A DNA stretch of 64,000 nucleotides from JBBDIK01 sp964640385 (GCA_964640385.1 CAZXFL010000007.1:38576-102575), one strand, 5' to 3'. Positions 49,045 through 58,377 are shown, counted from the stretch's first letter. The notes: generated by a model not told the origin, from the sequence alone. Made by a program: numbers and translations.

Positions 49045-50177
49045 TGGACTGGCTCGACTTCCTGCTCATCCTCGTCAAGGTGGTCGTGATCTTCGTGGGG
49101 CTGCTGGTCACCGTGATGCTGGTGATCTGGATGGAGCGCAAGGTCGTCGCCGACATGCAGAACCGGCCCGGTCCGCTGCGCGCGGGTCCACGCGGCATCC
49201 TCATCTCGCTTGCGGACGGCATGAAGCTCTTCTTCAAGGAGGGGATCACGCCGACCGACGCCGACCGACCGGTGTTCCTGATCGCGCCCGTGATCGCCCT
49301 GATCCCGGCGTTCCTGGCGTTCGCGGTGATCCCGTTCGGGGCGCCGGTCCAGCTGTTCGGCCGAACGGTGAACCTGCAGCTCGCCGATCTGAACGTGGGC
49401 ATCCTGTGGGTCCTGGCGATGAGTTCGATGGCCGTGTACGGCGTGGTGCTGGCCGGATGGTCGAGCGGCTCCCGGTACCCGCTCATCGGCTCGATCCGTT
49501 CGTCGGCGCAGATGATCAGCTACGAGGTCGGGATGGGGCTCGCCCTCGTCGCGGTCCTGATGTGGTCGGGCACCCTGTCCATGTCGGGCATCGTCGACGC
49601 GCAGGACAAGGTGTGGAACATGATCCCGCAGTTCCCCGCGTTCGTGATCTACCTCATCGCTGCGCTGGCCGAGATCAACCGCCCGCCGTTCGACCTGCCC
49701 GAAGCCGAAACCGAGCTCGTCGCCGGCTATCACACGGAATACAGCGGGATCAAGTTCGCGATGTTCTTCCTCGGTGAGTACCTGAACCTGGTCACGGTGT
49801 CGGCGATCGCGGTGACGCTGTTCCTCGGCGGCTGGCGCGGACCGGTTCCGGACTTCCTCCCGTTGCAGTGGCTCTGGCCGATCGTGTGGTTCGCCGTGAA
49901 GCTCCTGGCGGTCATCTACTTCTACATCTGGATCCGCGCGACGCTTCCGCGGATGCGCTACGACCGGTTGATGAACTTCGGCTGGAAACTCCTGATCCCG
50001 ATCGGGTTGCTGTGGGTCCTGGCGACGGGTGTCGTGATCGTCCTTTCCGACGAGCTCAAGCGACCCGTCGTCCTCACGTGGATCGGGGTCGTTGCGGGGA
50101 TCGGGTTCATCCTCACGCTCCTGTGGCCGACGAAGAAGCCGGCCGAGGGCGCGAAGCCGAAGGAGCTGGTCCGATGA
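49044..50177 (+). CDS. nuoH: NADH-quinone oxidoreductase subunit H (cluster 1)
   Basis: A 377-residue, about eight-helix membrane subunit that contributes to the quinone channel and the first proton path. Signatures are MERKVVADMQNRPGP, the acidic loop EINRPPFDLPEAETELVAGYHTEY, and the KLLAVIYFYIWIRATLPRMRYD stretch, here in parts. Its ATG shares a base with the nuoG stop. Confidence 0.96.
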   Translation: MDWLDFLLILVKVVVIFVGLLVTVMLVIWMERKVVADMQNRPGPLRAGPRGILISLADGMKLFFKEGITPTDADRPVFLIAPVIALIPAFLAFAVIPFGAPVQLFGRTVNLQLADLNVGILWVLAMSSMAVYGVVLAGWSSGSRYPLIGSIRSSAQMISYEVGMGLALVAVLMWSGTLSMSGIVDAQDKVWNMIPQFPAFVIYLIAALAEINRPPFDLPEAETELVAGYHTEYSGIKFAMFFLGEYLNLVTVSAIAVTLFLGGWRGPVPDFLPLQWLWPIVWFAVKLLAVIYFYIWIRATLPRMRYDRLMNFGWKLLIPIGLLWVLATGVVIVLSDELKRPVVLTWIGVVAGIGFILTLLWPTKKPAEGAKPKELVR

Positions 50178-50671
50178 GCGAGCGGCAGCGGACCGACGCC
50201 GGGTTCTTCGGGGTCCTCGGGCACATCGCCAAGGGCATGAGCATCACGTTCCGGCAGATCTTCCGCAAGGACGTCACTGAGCGCTACCCCGAGCAGATCG
50301 TGCCGCCGCAGGAGCGCGCACATATCGGCCGCCACCTGCTGAACAAGCACCCGAACGGCCTGGAGAAGTGCATCGGGTGTGAGCTGTGCGCGTTCGCATG
50401 TCCGGCCGACGCGATCTGGGTCGAGGGTGCCGAGAACGATCCGGAGCACCCGGTCTCGCCCGGCGAACGCTACGCGGTGAACTACCAGATCAACTACCTG
50501 CGCTGCATCATGTGCGGGCTGTGCGTCGAGGCGTGCCCGACCCGCGCGCTCACACTGACCTCGAACTACGAGATGTCCTACCTCTCCCGCGAGGAGGCGG
50601 TCTTGACTAAGGAGCAACTCCTGGAGCCGCCGGGCAAGCTCGGGACCGCACCGGGAACGCAGGAGGGCTGA
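50174..50671 (+). CDS. nuoI: NADH-quinone oxidoreductase subunit I (cluster 1)
   Basis: A 165-residue ferredoxin-like subunit with clusters N6a and N6b: CIGCELCAFACPADAI and CIMCGLCVEACPTRAL. It ends after a short tail (PGTQEG), unlike the second NuoI at 59913, which is 113 residues longer. It hands electrons to NuoB. ATGA overlap with nuoH. Confidence 0.96.
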   Translation: MSERQRTDAGFFGVLGHIAKGMSITFRQIFRKDVTERYPEQIVPPQERAHIGRHLLNKHPNGLEKCIGCELCAFACPADAIWVEGAENDPEHPVSPGERYAVNYQINYLRCIMCGLCVEACPTRALTLTSNYEMSYLSREEAVLTKEQLLEPPGKLGTAPGTQEG

Positions 50672-50672
50672 C

Positions 50673-51242
50673 GTGAGTGCCGACCAGATCGTCTTCTGGA
50701 TCTTCGCGCCCATCTCGGTGGCGTCGGCAGTCCTGATGCTGCTCCAGCGCAACGCCGTGCACTCGGCGCTGTTCCTGATCGTGAACTTCTTCTGCCTGTC
50801 GGTGTTCTTCCTCGTCCTCGGCAGCCCGTTCCTGTTCGTCGTGCAGATCGTTGTTTACGCGGGCGCCATCATGGTGCTGTTCCTGTTCGTCATCATGCTG
50901 CTCGGTGTCGATCAGCGAGAGAGTCTGATCGAACGACTGAAAGGCCAAAGGTTCTTCGCCATCGTGCTGGCGGTGGCCGTCTCGGTCGAGATCTACACCG
51001 CGGTACGACTCGGGGCCGGGCTCTCGAAAGCGCCGCCCGCGGGTTTTGATGTGGTGAACGAGGGCGGCAACGTGAAAGCGCTGGCCGCGGTCCTGTTCAA
51101 GAACTACTTCCTGCCGTTCGAGATGACGTCGATCCTGCTGATCATCGCCGCGATCGCCGCGATGGTCCTGACCAAGCGACGGTTCTCCGCTCCGGAGCCG
51201 GAGGCGGAAGAGGCCGACGCCGAGCGGGAGGGTGCGGCATGA
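50673..51242 (+). CDS. nuoJ: NADH-quinone oxidoreductase subunit J (cluster 1)
   Basis: A 189-residue five-helix membrane subunit linking NuoH to the antiporter-like arm. The conserved VVYAGAIMVLFLFVIMLLG helix with its pi-bulge region is present. The GTG start follows nuoI by 1 nt, and the end overlaps nuoK. Confidence 0.95.
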   Translation: MSADQIVFWIFAPISVASAVLMLLQRNAVHSALFLIVNFFCLSVFFLVLGSPFLFVVQIVVYAGAIMVLFLFVIMLLGVDQRESLIERLKGQRFFAIVLAVAVSVEIYTAVRLGAGLSKAPPAGFDVVNEGGNVKALAAVLFKNYFLPFEMTSILLIIAAIAAMVLTKRRFSAPEPEAEEADAEREGAA

Positions 51243-51544
51243 CGACGCCGATCGGCTACTACCTGGTGCTCTCGGGCATCCTTTTCTCGATCGGGACCGT
51301 CGGCGTGCTGGTGCGCCGCAACGCGCTGGTCATATTCATGTCGATCGAGCTGCAGCTCAACGCCGTGAACCTATCCCTGATCGCGTTCTCGCGCCAGCTC
51401 GGGGACCTGCAGGGGCAGGTCCTGGCCTTCTTCTCCATGGTGGTCGCGGCTGCCGAGGTGGTCGTGGGCCTGGCCATCATCGTGGCCATCTTCCGGCGCC
51501 GGCGCACGGCCAACGTCGACGAGTCCAACCTCCTGAAGGGCTGA
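51239..51544 (+). CDS. nuoK: NADH-quinone oxidoreductase subunit K (cluster 1)
   Basis: A 101-residue three-helix subunit (MrpC-like). The conserved Glu residues for proton transfer lie in FMSIELQLNAVNL and VAAAEVVVGLAI. Overlaps nuoJ as ATGA; nuoL follows after 1 nt. Confidence 0.96.
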   Translation: MTTPIGYYLVLSGILFSIGTVGVLVRRNALVIFMSIELQLNAVNLSLIAFSRQLGDLQGQVLAFFSMVVAAAEVVVGLAIIVAIFRRRRTANVDESNLLKG

Positions 51545-51545
51545 C

Positions 51546-53417
51546 ATGCCGGCGACCATCTGGCTCATCCCGTTGCTGCCGCTTGCCGGCGCGCTGATCA
51601 ACCTGTTCTTCGGCAAGCGCCTGAGACGGGGGGCAGGATGGCTCGCCTCGGTCACCGTCGGCCTCTCCTTCGCGATCTCGGTCGGCGCGTTCTTCGCGCT
51701 GATCCAGCTCCCGGAGGATGCGCGCGCAGTCACCGCGACGGCCTACGAGTGGATCACGTCGGGCTCGTTCCACGTCGCGATCGAGATCCTGATCGATCCG
51801 CTGTCGATGACGATGCTGCTCGTCGTGACGGGGGTCGGGTTCCTGATCCACGTCTATTCGAACGGCTATATGAAGGATGATCCGCGCGTCGGTCGGTTCT
51901 TCGCCTACATGAACCTGTTCGTGTTCTTCATGCTGATCCTGGTTCTGGCGGACAACTACGTCCTCATGTACGTGGGCTGGGAGGGCGTGGGGCTGTGCTC
52001 GTACTTGCTCATCGGGTTCTGGTTCGAGAAGAAGGCTGCGTCCAACGCCGCGAAGAAGGCGTTCATCGTCACGAGGATCGGCGACACGTTGATGCTGATC
52101 GGGCTGGCGCTGATGGTGTTCCAGTTCGGGTCCCTCGCGTTCGGCGACGTGTTGAGCGTCGGGTCCGTGAGCGGCATCTCGGAGGGCACGATGACCGTGA
52201 TCGCGGTGCTGCTGTTCTGCGGCGCGATCGGCAAGTCGGCGCAGCTCCCGCTGCACGTGTGGCTCCCGGACGCGATGGAGGGGCCGACCCCGGTCTCGGC
52301 CCTGATACACGCCGCGACGATGGTGACGGCTGGCGTGTACCTGGTCGTCCGTTCGCATGTGCTGTTCACGCCGGCGGCGATGGCGGTGGTGGCGGTCATC
52401 GGACTGGCGTCGGCGCTCTACGGCGCCCTCGCGGCGATCGGGCAGGACGACATCAAACGCGCGCTGGCGTATTCGACGATGTCTCAGCTCGGGTACATGT
52501 TCTTCGCGGCGGGGCTCGGTGCCTACGGCCTCGCCATCGCGCTGCTCGTCGTTCACGCGTTCTACAAGTCGCTGATGTTCCTCGGGTCCGGGAGCGTGAT
52601 GCACGGGCTCGGCGGCCACGAGACGGACATGAAAGTGATGGGCGGCCTGCGCAAGCTCATGCCCGCGACCGGCGGGATGTTCATCATCGGTGCGTGGGCG
52701 CTCTCGGGTCTGCCACCGATGTCCGGGTTCTTCGCGAAGGACCCGATCATCAGCTACGTAGGTGAGACGGGACACGTGCTCGCGTGGATCCTCGCGCTGG
52801 CTGCGGCGTTCTTCTCGGCCCTGTACATCAGCCGGATCCTCTTCCTGACCTTCTCCGGTCCCTATCGCGGGGACAAACACCCGCACGAGTCGCCGAAGGT
52901 GATGCTGATCCCGATGAGCGTCCTGGCGATCGGCGCAGCGTTCGGCGGACTGCTGACACTCTCGGCTAACGGCGCGCTCGAGCGCTTCCTCGAGCCCTCG
53001 ACGGGCGTGCTACGCGAAGCCTCTGAGGGCCTGCCCGAGCCGCTGCTCATCGCGATCTCGATCGTCGTGGCCCTGGCCGGGGTGCTGACCGCGTGGCTGA
53101 TCTGGGGTTCGGGGCGCGTCGACTGGGTGGCGCTTCGCGAGCGGAACCTGCCGACCCACGAGATGCTCGCCCACGGGTTCTACGTCAACGACGCGTACGC
53201 GAACCTGCTCGTCCCGACATTGGTCGCCGGCTCCCGGTTCCTGGCCTTCGGCATCGATAGCGGCCTGGTGGACGGCGCGGTCAACGGTCTCGGACACCTA
53301 ACCGAACGTACCGGTGGGCTGATGCGTCGCCTGCAGACGGGCATCGTGCGGACCTACGCGCTGGCCATCCTGGTGGGGGTCGCCGCTCTGCTCCTTATCC
53401 TCGAGGTGATGCGCTGA
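51546..53417 (+). CDS. nuoL: NADH-quinone oxidoreductase subunit L (cluster 1)
   Basis: A 623-residue Mrp-antiporter-like proton-pumping subunit. Core signatures are YVGWEGVGLCSYLLIGFW, AQLPLHVWLPDAMEGPTPVSALIHAATMVTAG (in parts) and the KRALAYSTMSQLGYM helix with the central Lys. The C-terminal part (from about 500) includes the lateral helix and a last anchor helix. Adjoins nuoM by a shared base. Confidence 0.96.
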   Translation: MPATIWLIPLLPLAGALINLFFGKRLRRGAGWLASVTVGLSFAISVGAFFALIQLPEDARAVTATAYEWITSGSFHVAIEILIDPLSMTMLLVVTGVGFLIHVYSNGYMKDDPRVGRFFAYMNLFVFFMLILVLADNYVLMYVGWEGVGLCSYLLIGFWFEKKAASNAAKKAFIVTRIGDTLMLIGLALMVFQFGSLAFGDVLSVGSVSGISEGTMTVIAVLLFCGAIGKSAQLPLHVWLPDAMEGPTPVSALIHAATMVTAGVYLVVRSHVLFTPAAMAVVAVIGLASALYGALAAIGQDDIKRALAYSTMSQLGYMFFAAGLGAYGLAIALLVVHAFYKSLMFLGSGSVMHGLGGHETDMKVMGGLRKLMPATGGMFIIGAWALSGLPPMSGFFAKDPIISYVGETGHVLAWILALAAAFFSALYISRILFLTFSGPYRGDKHPHESPKVMLIPMSVLAIGAAFGGLLTLSANGALERFLEPSTGVLREASEGLPEPLLIAISIVVALAGVLTAWLIWGSGRVDWVALRERNLPTHEMLAHGFYVNDAYANLLVPTLVAGSRFLAFGIDSGLVDGAVNGLGHLTERTGGLMRRLQTGIVRTYALAILVGVAALLLILEVMR

Positions 53418-54919
53418 TGCGGTGGCTGACGCTGACCGTGTTCCTGCCACTGCTCGGCATCCCGTTCCTGCTGATCCCGAAGCTGCCGGACCGGGCCGCG
53501 CGGCTGATCGCGCTCGGCGTGACGGTGGCGACGTTCCTCGTGTCGGTCGGGATGTTCATGAACTTCCAGAAGGGCATGCCGGGGTTCCAGTTGGTCGAGG
53601 ACGTCCCGTGGTTCGAGGGGATCGGACTGCGCTACACGCTCGGCGTCGACGGTGTGAGCCTGTTCATGGTGATGCTGACGACACTGGTGATGCCGGTCGC
53701 GATCCTGACATCGTGGAGCGTCACCGAGAAGGTCCGCATGTACGTGATGATGGCGCTGTTCATCGAGGCGGCCATCCTCGGGACCTTCCTGTCGCTCAAC
53801 CTGCTGATGTTCTTCCTGTTCTTCGAGCTGCTGTTGCTCCCGATGGCACTGACCATCGGGATCTGGGGCTCGAAGCGGCGGGTGTACGCGGCGATAAAGT
53901 TCTTCCTGTTCACGATGGTTGGGTCGGCATTCCTGCTGGTCGGCATCCTGGTGCTGTTCGCGCAGTCGGCCGACATCCTCGGTCAGGGCACGTTCGACTT
54001 CCGCCGGTTGCAGGGACTGCCGCTGACGGTCGAGGTCGGCCGCTGGCTGTTCATGGCGTTCTTCATCGGGTTCGCCGTCAAGGTGCCGCTGTTCCCGTTG
54101 CACACGTGGCTCCCCGACGCCCACACCGAGGCGCCGACGAAGGGCTCGGTCCTGCTGGCCGCCCTGCTGCTCAAGACCGGCACGTACGGGCTGGTCCGGT
54201 TCAACTTGGGCCTGTTCCCGGAGGCGTCGAAGCACTTCGCGGTGTTCGTCTCGATCCTGGCTGCCATCGGCATCATCTACGGTGGCATCGTAGCGATCAT
54301 GCAGACCGACCTGAAGCGGCTGGTGGCGTACTCCTCGATCTCGCACCTCGGGTTGATCGTGCTGGGCATCTTCGCGTTCACCGACCAGGCGCTGACCGGC
54401 TCGGTCCTGCAGATGGTGAACCACGGACTGGCGACCGGTCTGCTGTTCATCGGCGTGGGCATGCTCTACGAGCGGACCCACACGCGAGAGATCTCGGAGC
54501 TCGGCGGTATCGCGAAGGTCACGCCGTGGCTGGCCGGCGTGTACCTGGTGGCTGCGCTCTCCTCGCTCGGGCTGCCCGGCCTGAACAACTTCGTCGGTGA
54601 GTTCCTGGTGATCGTCGGGACGTTCATCTCGAGTCATGTCTTCGGCGTGCTGGCGGCGGTCGGCGTCGTGTTGTCGGCGATCTACCTGCTGTGGTCCTAC
54701 CAGCGCGCGTTCCAGGGAGATCCGCCCGAGCGGTGGAAGGGGATCAAGGACATCAACCGGCGCGAGGTGCTGCTGGTCGTGCCGATGATCGCCGTGATGT
54801 TCCTGATCGGGTTGTTCCCGAAACCGTTCCTGGATCGCATCGAGCCGACGACGAACGGCATCGTCCGGCAGGTGGACGCGTCGGTTTCGCCCGCCGCACC
54901 GACGGGGGAGGTGCCGTGA
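53417..54919 (+). CDS. nuoM: NADH-quinone oxidoreductase subunit M (cluster 1)
   Basis: A 500-residue antiporter-like proton-pumping subunit, 14 helices. Signatures are YTLGVDGVSLFMVMLTTLV, FFELLLLPMALTIGIWG with the key Glu, KVPLFPLHTWLPDAHTEAP and KRLVAYSSISHLG. Start shares a base with the nuoL stop; end overlaps nuoN by 4 nt. Confidence 0.96.
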   Translation: MRWLTLTVFLPLLGIPFLLIPKLPDRAARLIALGVTVATFLVSVGMFMNFQKGMPGFQLVEDVPWFEGIGLRYTLGVDGVSLFMVMLTTLVMPVAILTSWSVTEKVRMYVMMALFIEAAILGTFLSLNLLMFFLFFELLLLPMALTIGIWGSKRRVYAAIKFFLFTMVGSAFLLVGILVLFAQSADILGQGTFDFRRLQGLPLTVEVGRWLFMAFFIGFAVKVPLFPLHTWLPDAHTEAPTKGSVLLAALLLKTGTYGLVRFNLGLFPEASKHFAVFVSILAAIGIIYGGIVAIMQTDLKRLVAYSSISHLGLIVLGIFAFTDQALTGSVLQMVNHGLATGLLFIGVGMLYERTHTREISELGGIAKVTPWLAGVYLVAALSSLGLPGLNNFVGEFLVIVGTFISSHVFGVLAAVGVVLSAIYLLWSYQRAFQGDPPERWKGIKDINRREVLLVVPMIAVMFLIGLFPKPFLDRIEPTTNGIVRQVDASVSPAAPTGEVP

Positions 54920-56349
54920 GGACGCAGAACCTCCTCGCGATCGCGCCTGAGCTGTTCCTGGTCGTCGCCGGCATCGCGATCATCCTGATCGACTCGATCC
55001 TCAAGGGCGTCAAACGCGAGTGGCTGGCGTTGCTCGCCGGGGTGGGGATCGTGACGTCGACTGTCGCCACCGTGGTGCTCTGGAACTGGGACGGCGGTCC
55101 GACCGCCCTGCAGGGCATGATCGCCACCGATCGCCTGGCCGTCGTCGGCCGCCTGATCATCCTTGGGGTCGCGCTGATCGGCGTGCTGCTCGGCTACGAC
55201 TACTTCAAGGGCGAGGAACGGGGTGAGTTCTACGCGCTCCTGCTCTTCGCGACGACGGGGATGACGCTGCTGGTCTCGTCGGCCGACCTGCTGATGGTGT
55301 TCCTCGGGCTCGAGATCCTCTCGCTGGCCCTGTACGTGCTGTGCGGGTTCACGTTGCGGCTCGGATCCGCAGAGGCCTCGCTCAAGTACTTCCTGTTGGG
55401 AGCGTTCTCGTCGGCGGTGTTCCTCTACGGGCTCGCGATGACCTACGGCGCGACCGGTACGACCAAGATCAACGGCATCGTAGGCGCGCTGACCGGCCAG
55501 ACGCAGGTTTCGTCGCTCGCCCTGGTCGCGATCGGGCTCCTCGGCGCCGGGTTCGCGTTCAAGGTTTCGGCGGTGCCGTTCCATATGTGGACGCCGGACG
55601 TCTATCAGGGCGCGCCGACCGCGGTCACGTCGTTCATGTCGGCCGGGACCAAGGTCGCGGCGTTCGTGGCGTTGATCCGGGTGCTCGACGTCGCGTTCCA
55701 GCCTCTGACGTGGAACTGGGTCCCGGTCGTTCAGGTCCTCGCGGTTGTCACGATGATCGTCGGCGCGCTTCTGTCCATCGTCCAGAAGGACGTGAAGAGG
55801 CTGCTCGCTTATTCCAGCATCACCAACGCCGGCTTCATCCTGGTCGGGTTCTCGGCCGGTCCCGAAGGGATCGTGCCGGTGCTCTTCTATCTCGTCTCGT
55901 ATGCCGCGATGGTGATCGGCGCGTTCGGCGTCGTGATGGTGGTGTCGGGCCGTGACCGGGAACGCAGCTCCATCGAGGGCTTCACCGGGCTCGGCCGTCG
56001 CGCTCCGCTCCTCGGTGCGCTGATGACGGTGTTCCTGGTCTCTCTCACGGGGATCCCGCTCACCGCCGGGTTCCTGGCGAAGATCCTGGTGTTCGGGGCG
56101 GCGGCGGGGGCAGGGCAGTGGCCGCTGGTGCTGGTCGCCGTGTTGGCCGCGGTGATCGCGTCGTTCGCCTACCTGCGGGTCATCGTGCGGATGTACATGC
56201 GGGACCCGGAGCCGGACGCCGAGGTCCCGCAGCTCTCGCCCGTCGCGGCGGTCGCCATCTGGGTGCCGGCGGTCGTGACCATCCTCTTCGGGATCATGCC
56301 GGCGCTGATCGCCCCCGTCCTCGAGCAGGCGGCGGTGCTGAACTGGTAG
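54916..56349 (+). CDS. nuoN: NADH-quinone oxidoreductase subunit N (cluster 1)
   Basis: A 477-residue antiporter-like subunit, last of the nuo-1 operon. Signatures are LEILSLALYVLCGF, AVPFHMWTPDVYQGAPTAV and KDVKRLLAYSSITNAGFIL. The GTG overlaps nuoM as GTGA. It ends 32 nt before the polyprenyl synthase gene, which has its own -10 box. Confidence 0.95.
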   Translation: MRTQNLLAIAPELFLVVAGIAIILIDSILKGVKREWLALLAGVGIVTSTVATVVLWNWDGGPTALQGMIATDRLAVVGRLIILGVALIGVLLGYDYFKGEERGEFYALLLFATTGMTLLVSSADLLMVFLGLEILSLALYVLCGFTLRLGSAEASLKYFLLGAFSSAVFLYGLAMTYGATGTTKINGIVGALTGQTQVSSLALVAIGLLGAGFAFKVSAVPFHMWTPDVYQGAPTAVTSFMSAGTKVAAFVALIRVLDVAFQPLTWNWVPVVQVLAVVTMIVGALLSIVQKDVKRLLAYSSITNAGFILVGFSAGPEGIVPVLFYLVSYAAMVIGAFGVVMVVSGRDRERSSIEGFTGLGRRAPLLGALMTVFLVSLTGIPLTAGFLAKILVFGAAAGAGQWPLVLVAVLAAVIASFAYLRVIVRMYMRDPEPDAEVPQLSPVAAVAIWVPAVVTILFGIMPALIAPVLEQAAVLNW

Positions 56350-56367
56350 CCGACGAGCGTTCCCCGG

Positions 56368-56373
56368 TACCAT
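56368..56373 (+). promoter_or_regulatory. -10 box of the polyprenyl synthase gene, leaderless arrangement
   Basis: TACCAT ends 8 nt before the ATG at 56382, so this gene can be transcribed apart from nuo-1. Confidence 0.5.
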
Positions 56374-56381
56374 CGCTGCCC

Positions 56382-57386
56382 ATGGCCAGACTTGACTTCC
56401 CCGGGCTCGAAGGCACGGATGCCGTGCTGGAGGGCGAGATCCGCGTCCGCCTCGACGATGTCGAAGCCGCGCTGGCCAAGGCCGTCCTCGCTGACTCCGA
56501 ACTCTTGGCGCAGACCTCGGGGTACCTGCTCTCGGCGGGCGGGAAGCGCTTCCGCCCGATGTTGGTGCTGCTCTCCGGCTACTTCGGCGATCCGAACGAC
56601 CCGCGCCTCGTCCCTGGGTCGGTGGCGATCGAGCTGACACACCTTGCAACGCTGTACCACGACGACGTCATCGATGAGGCGGACTCGCGCCGCGGCATCA
56701 CCAGCGTGAACACCCGCTGGACGAACACCGTCGCGATCCTGACCGGCGACTACCTGTTCGCGCGGGCCTCCGAGATCTCCTCGGACCTCGGGACCGACGT
56801 GACGCGGCTTCTGGCGCGGACGATCGCGACCGTCTGCGACGGGCAAGTGCGTGAGGTCTCGACCGCCGGCCGGACCGATCAGGCCGTCGATTCCTACCTG
56901 GGAACGATCCAGCGCAAGACCGCGTCGCTCATCGCGACGAGCTGCCGGCTCGGGGGGATGCTTTCCGGCGTTCCCGAGGAGCACTTGGACACGCTCGAGG
57001 AGTACGGGGACGCAGTGGGGATGGCGTTCCAGCTCTCCGACGACGTCATGGACTTCGTCGCAACGGCCGAGCAGCTCGGGAAGGAGCCCGGGATCGACAT
57101 GCGCGAGGGCGTCTACACGCTGCCGGTGCTGTATGCGCTGACCGGCGGGCCGCGCAAGGAAGAACTGCAGTCGCTCCTTTCGATGGGCGCCCCTGATGGG
57201 CGGGCCCTGGAACGCGCGCTCGAGGTCGTCCTGGGCGATGGCGCGATCGACCAGGCCCGTGAGGTTGTTTCCGAACACGTGAACCGAGCCCGGACGCTTG
57301 CGGCGACCCTTCCCGATGGTCCCGCGGCTGACGCGATGGGCCGCCTCGCCACGTTCCTCTCCACCCGCTGCGGCGCAACGACCTAG
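56382..57386 (+). CDS. Trans-polyprenyl diphosphate synthase (menaquinone side chain)
   Basis: A 334-residue all-helical prenyltransferase that elongates farnesyl or geranyl diphosphate with IPP. The first aspartate-rich motif is LYHDDVIDEADSRRG, preceded by GGKRFRPML; the second is FQLSDDVMDF. A length of 334 and small residues before the first motif fit long-chain (C35-C50) HepT/IspB-type enzymes. Between two nuo clusters and downstream of geranylgeranyl reductase, it most likely makes the menaquinone tail. Product length cannot be fixed from sequence. Confidence 0.92.
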   Translation: MARLDFPGLEGTDAVLEGEIRVRLDDVEAALAKAVLADSELLAQTSGYLLSAGGKRFRPMLVLLSGYFGDPNDPRLVPGSVAIELTHLATLYHDDVIDEADSRRGITSVNTRWTNTVAILTGDYLFARASEISSDLGTDVTRLLARTIATVCDGQVREVSTAGRTDQAVDSYLGTIQRKTASLIATSCRLGGMLSGVPEEHLDTLEEYGDAVGMAFQLSDDVMDFVATAEQLGKEPGIDMREGVYTLPVLYALTGGPRKEELQSLLSMGAPDGRALERALEVVLGDGAIDQAREVVSEHVNRARTLAATLPDGPAADAMGRLATFLSTRCGATT

Positions 57387-57429
57387 CCGGAGCCGGAATC
57401 CTCCCCGTGACCTGCGGGTTCTCGCGCGG

Positions 57430-57459
57430 GCGGGCACCCCGGCCAGGCACGGGGCCCGC
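57430..57459. terminator. GC-rich hairpin between polyprenyl synthase and nuo-2
   Basis: GCGGG-CA-CCCCG, an 8-nt loop, then CGGGG-CCCGC: a ten-pair stem with a 2-nt bulge, 43 nt after the stop codon. It has no T-run but is placed as a terminator just before the nuo-2 promoter. Confidence 0.5.
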
Positions 57460-57462
57460 TGC

Positions 57463-57493
57463 TAGAATCCGCGCTCGGGAAAAGATTCACAAA
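57463..57493 (+). promoter_or_regulatory. nuo-2 promoter with a degenerate Rex site
   Basis: TAGAAT at 57463-57468 is a good -10 box. Starting about +1, 57476-57493 has a perfect right Rex half-site (TTCACAA) and a poor left half (CGGGAAA instead of TTGTGAA). Weak or conditional Rex control of nuo-2 is possible. Confidence 0.45.
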
Positions 57494-57538
57494 GTCTCAG
57501 CGTTGGGGGCCTAGATCTACTACCAGTCCTATGCTGTC

Positions 57539-57874
57539 GTGCTCGCCGTGGCGCTTGGTGGCGCCTTGCTGGTAGCCGTCGCCTTCCTCGGCGCCCGCGT
57601 TGTCGCCCCCCGCCGCCCCTCCGTCGCCAAGCTCTCCACCTACGAGTGCGGCATCGACCCGGTCGGCGAGGGATGGGCGCACACCCAGATCCGCTACTAC
57701 GTCTACGCGTTCCTGTTCGTGATCTTCGACGTCGAGGCGGTGTTCCTGTTCCCGTGGGCGACGGTCTTCGACGGGCTCGGGATGCAGGGCGTCATCGAGA
57801 TGGCCATCTTCATCGGCATCCTGGCCGTCGGGCTGCTGTACGCGTACAAGAAGGGCGTGCTCAAGTGGGTCTGA
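57539..57874 (+). CDS. nuoA: NADH-quinone oxidoreductase subunit A (cluster 2)
   Basis: A NuoA homologue of about 111 residues: helix 1 LAVALGGALLVAVAFL, the conserved STYECGIDPVGEGW loop with Cys, then two helices. The start is uncertain. GTG 57539 is the only standard start codon in frame, but conserved-looking residues IYYQSYAVV extend upstream to an ATC at 57515, which has GGGGG 6 nt before it; just upstream is an in-frame TAG. Either an ATC start or a changed ATG is possible. It opens the second nuo cluster. Confidence 0.85.
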   Translation: MLAVALGGALLVAVAFLGARVVAPRRPSVAKLSTYECGIDPVGEGWAHTQIRYYVYAFLFVIFDVEAVFLFPWATVFDGLGMQGVIEMAIFIGILAVGLLYAYKKGVLKWV

Positions 57875-58377
57875 TCGAGAACGGCCCCATCCCGCGGATC
57901 AAGCCCGTCAAGTTCCTCCTCAATTGGGGCCGCCGGTACTCCCTGTGGGTCATGAACTTCGGCCTGGCCTGCTGCGCGATCGAGCTGATCGCGACCTCGA
58001 CCTCCAAGCACGACTTCATCCGCCTCGGCGCGATCCCCGTCGCGCACGGTCCGCGCCAGGCCGACCTGCTGATCGTCGCCGGCACGCTGACCGACAAGAT
58101 GGCGCCGGCGCTCAAGCGTGTGTACGACCAGATGCCCGATCCCAAGTACGTCATCTCGTTCGGCTCTTGCTCGAACTGCGGGGGTCCCTACTGGGACTCC
58201 TACGCGGTGACTAAGGGCGTCGATCAGATCGTGCCGGTGGACGTCTTCGTCCCCGGGTGCCCGCCCCGTCCCGAGGCGCTCCTGCACGGCATCATCAAGC
58301 TGCAGGAGAAGATCAAGGACGAAGACATCCAGGAGAAGTGGAGTGGCAAGCTCACCGCGCCCGCTGCCACCCGCTGA
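57865..58377 (+). CDS. nuoB: NADH-quinone oxidoreductase subunit B (cluster 2)
   Basis: A 170-residue NuoB with all cluster N2 ligands (FGLACCAIEL, FGSCSNCGG, VPGCPPRPEA). It lacks the acidic N-terminal extension of the cluster 1 copy and has an extra C-terminal tail. The GTG overlaps nuoA-2 by 10 nt. With the ligands intact it should transfer electrons to quinone, if a NuoD partner is supplied from elsewhere. Confidence 0.95.
   Translation: MGLIENGPIPRIKPVKFLLNWGRRYSLWVMNFGLACCAIELIATSTSKHDFIRLGAIPVAHGPRQADLLIVAGTLTDKMAPALKRVYDQMPDPKYVISFGSCSNCGGPYWDSYAVTKGVDQIVPVDVFVPGCPPRPEALLHGIIKLQEKIKDEDIQEKWSGKLTAPAATR

Noticed and set aside
54697..56649. A 650-codon minus-strand frame opposite nuoN
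   Set aside because: Antisense shadow; nuoN and the polyprenyl synthase have complete motifs on the plus strand.
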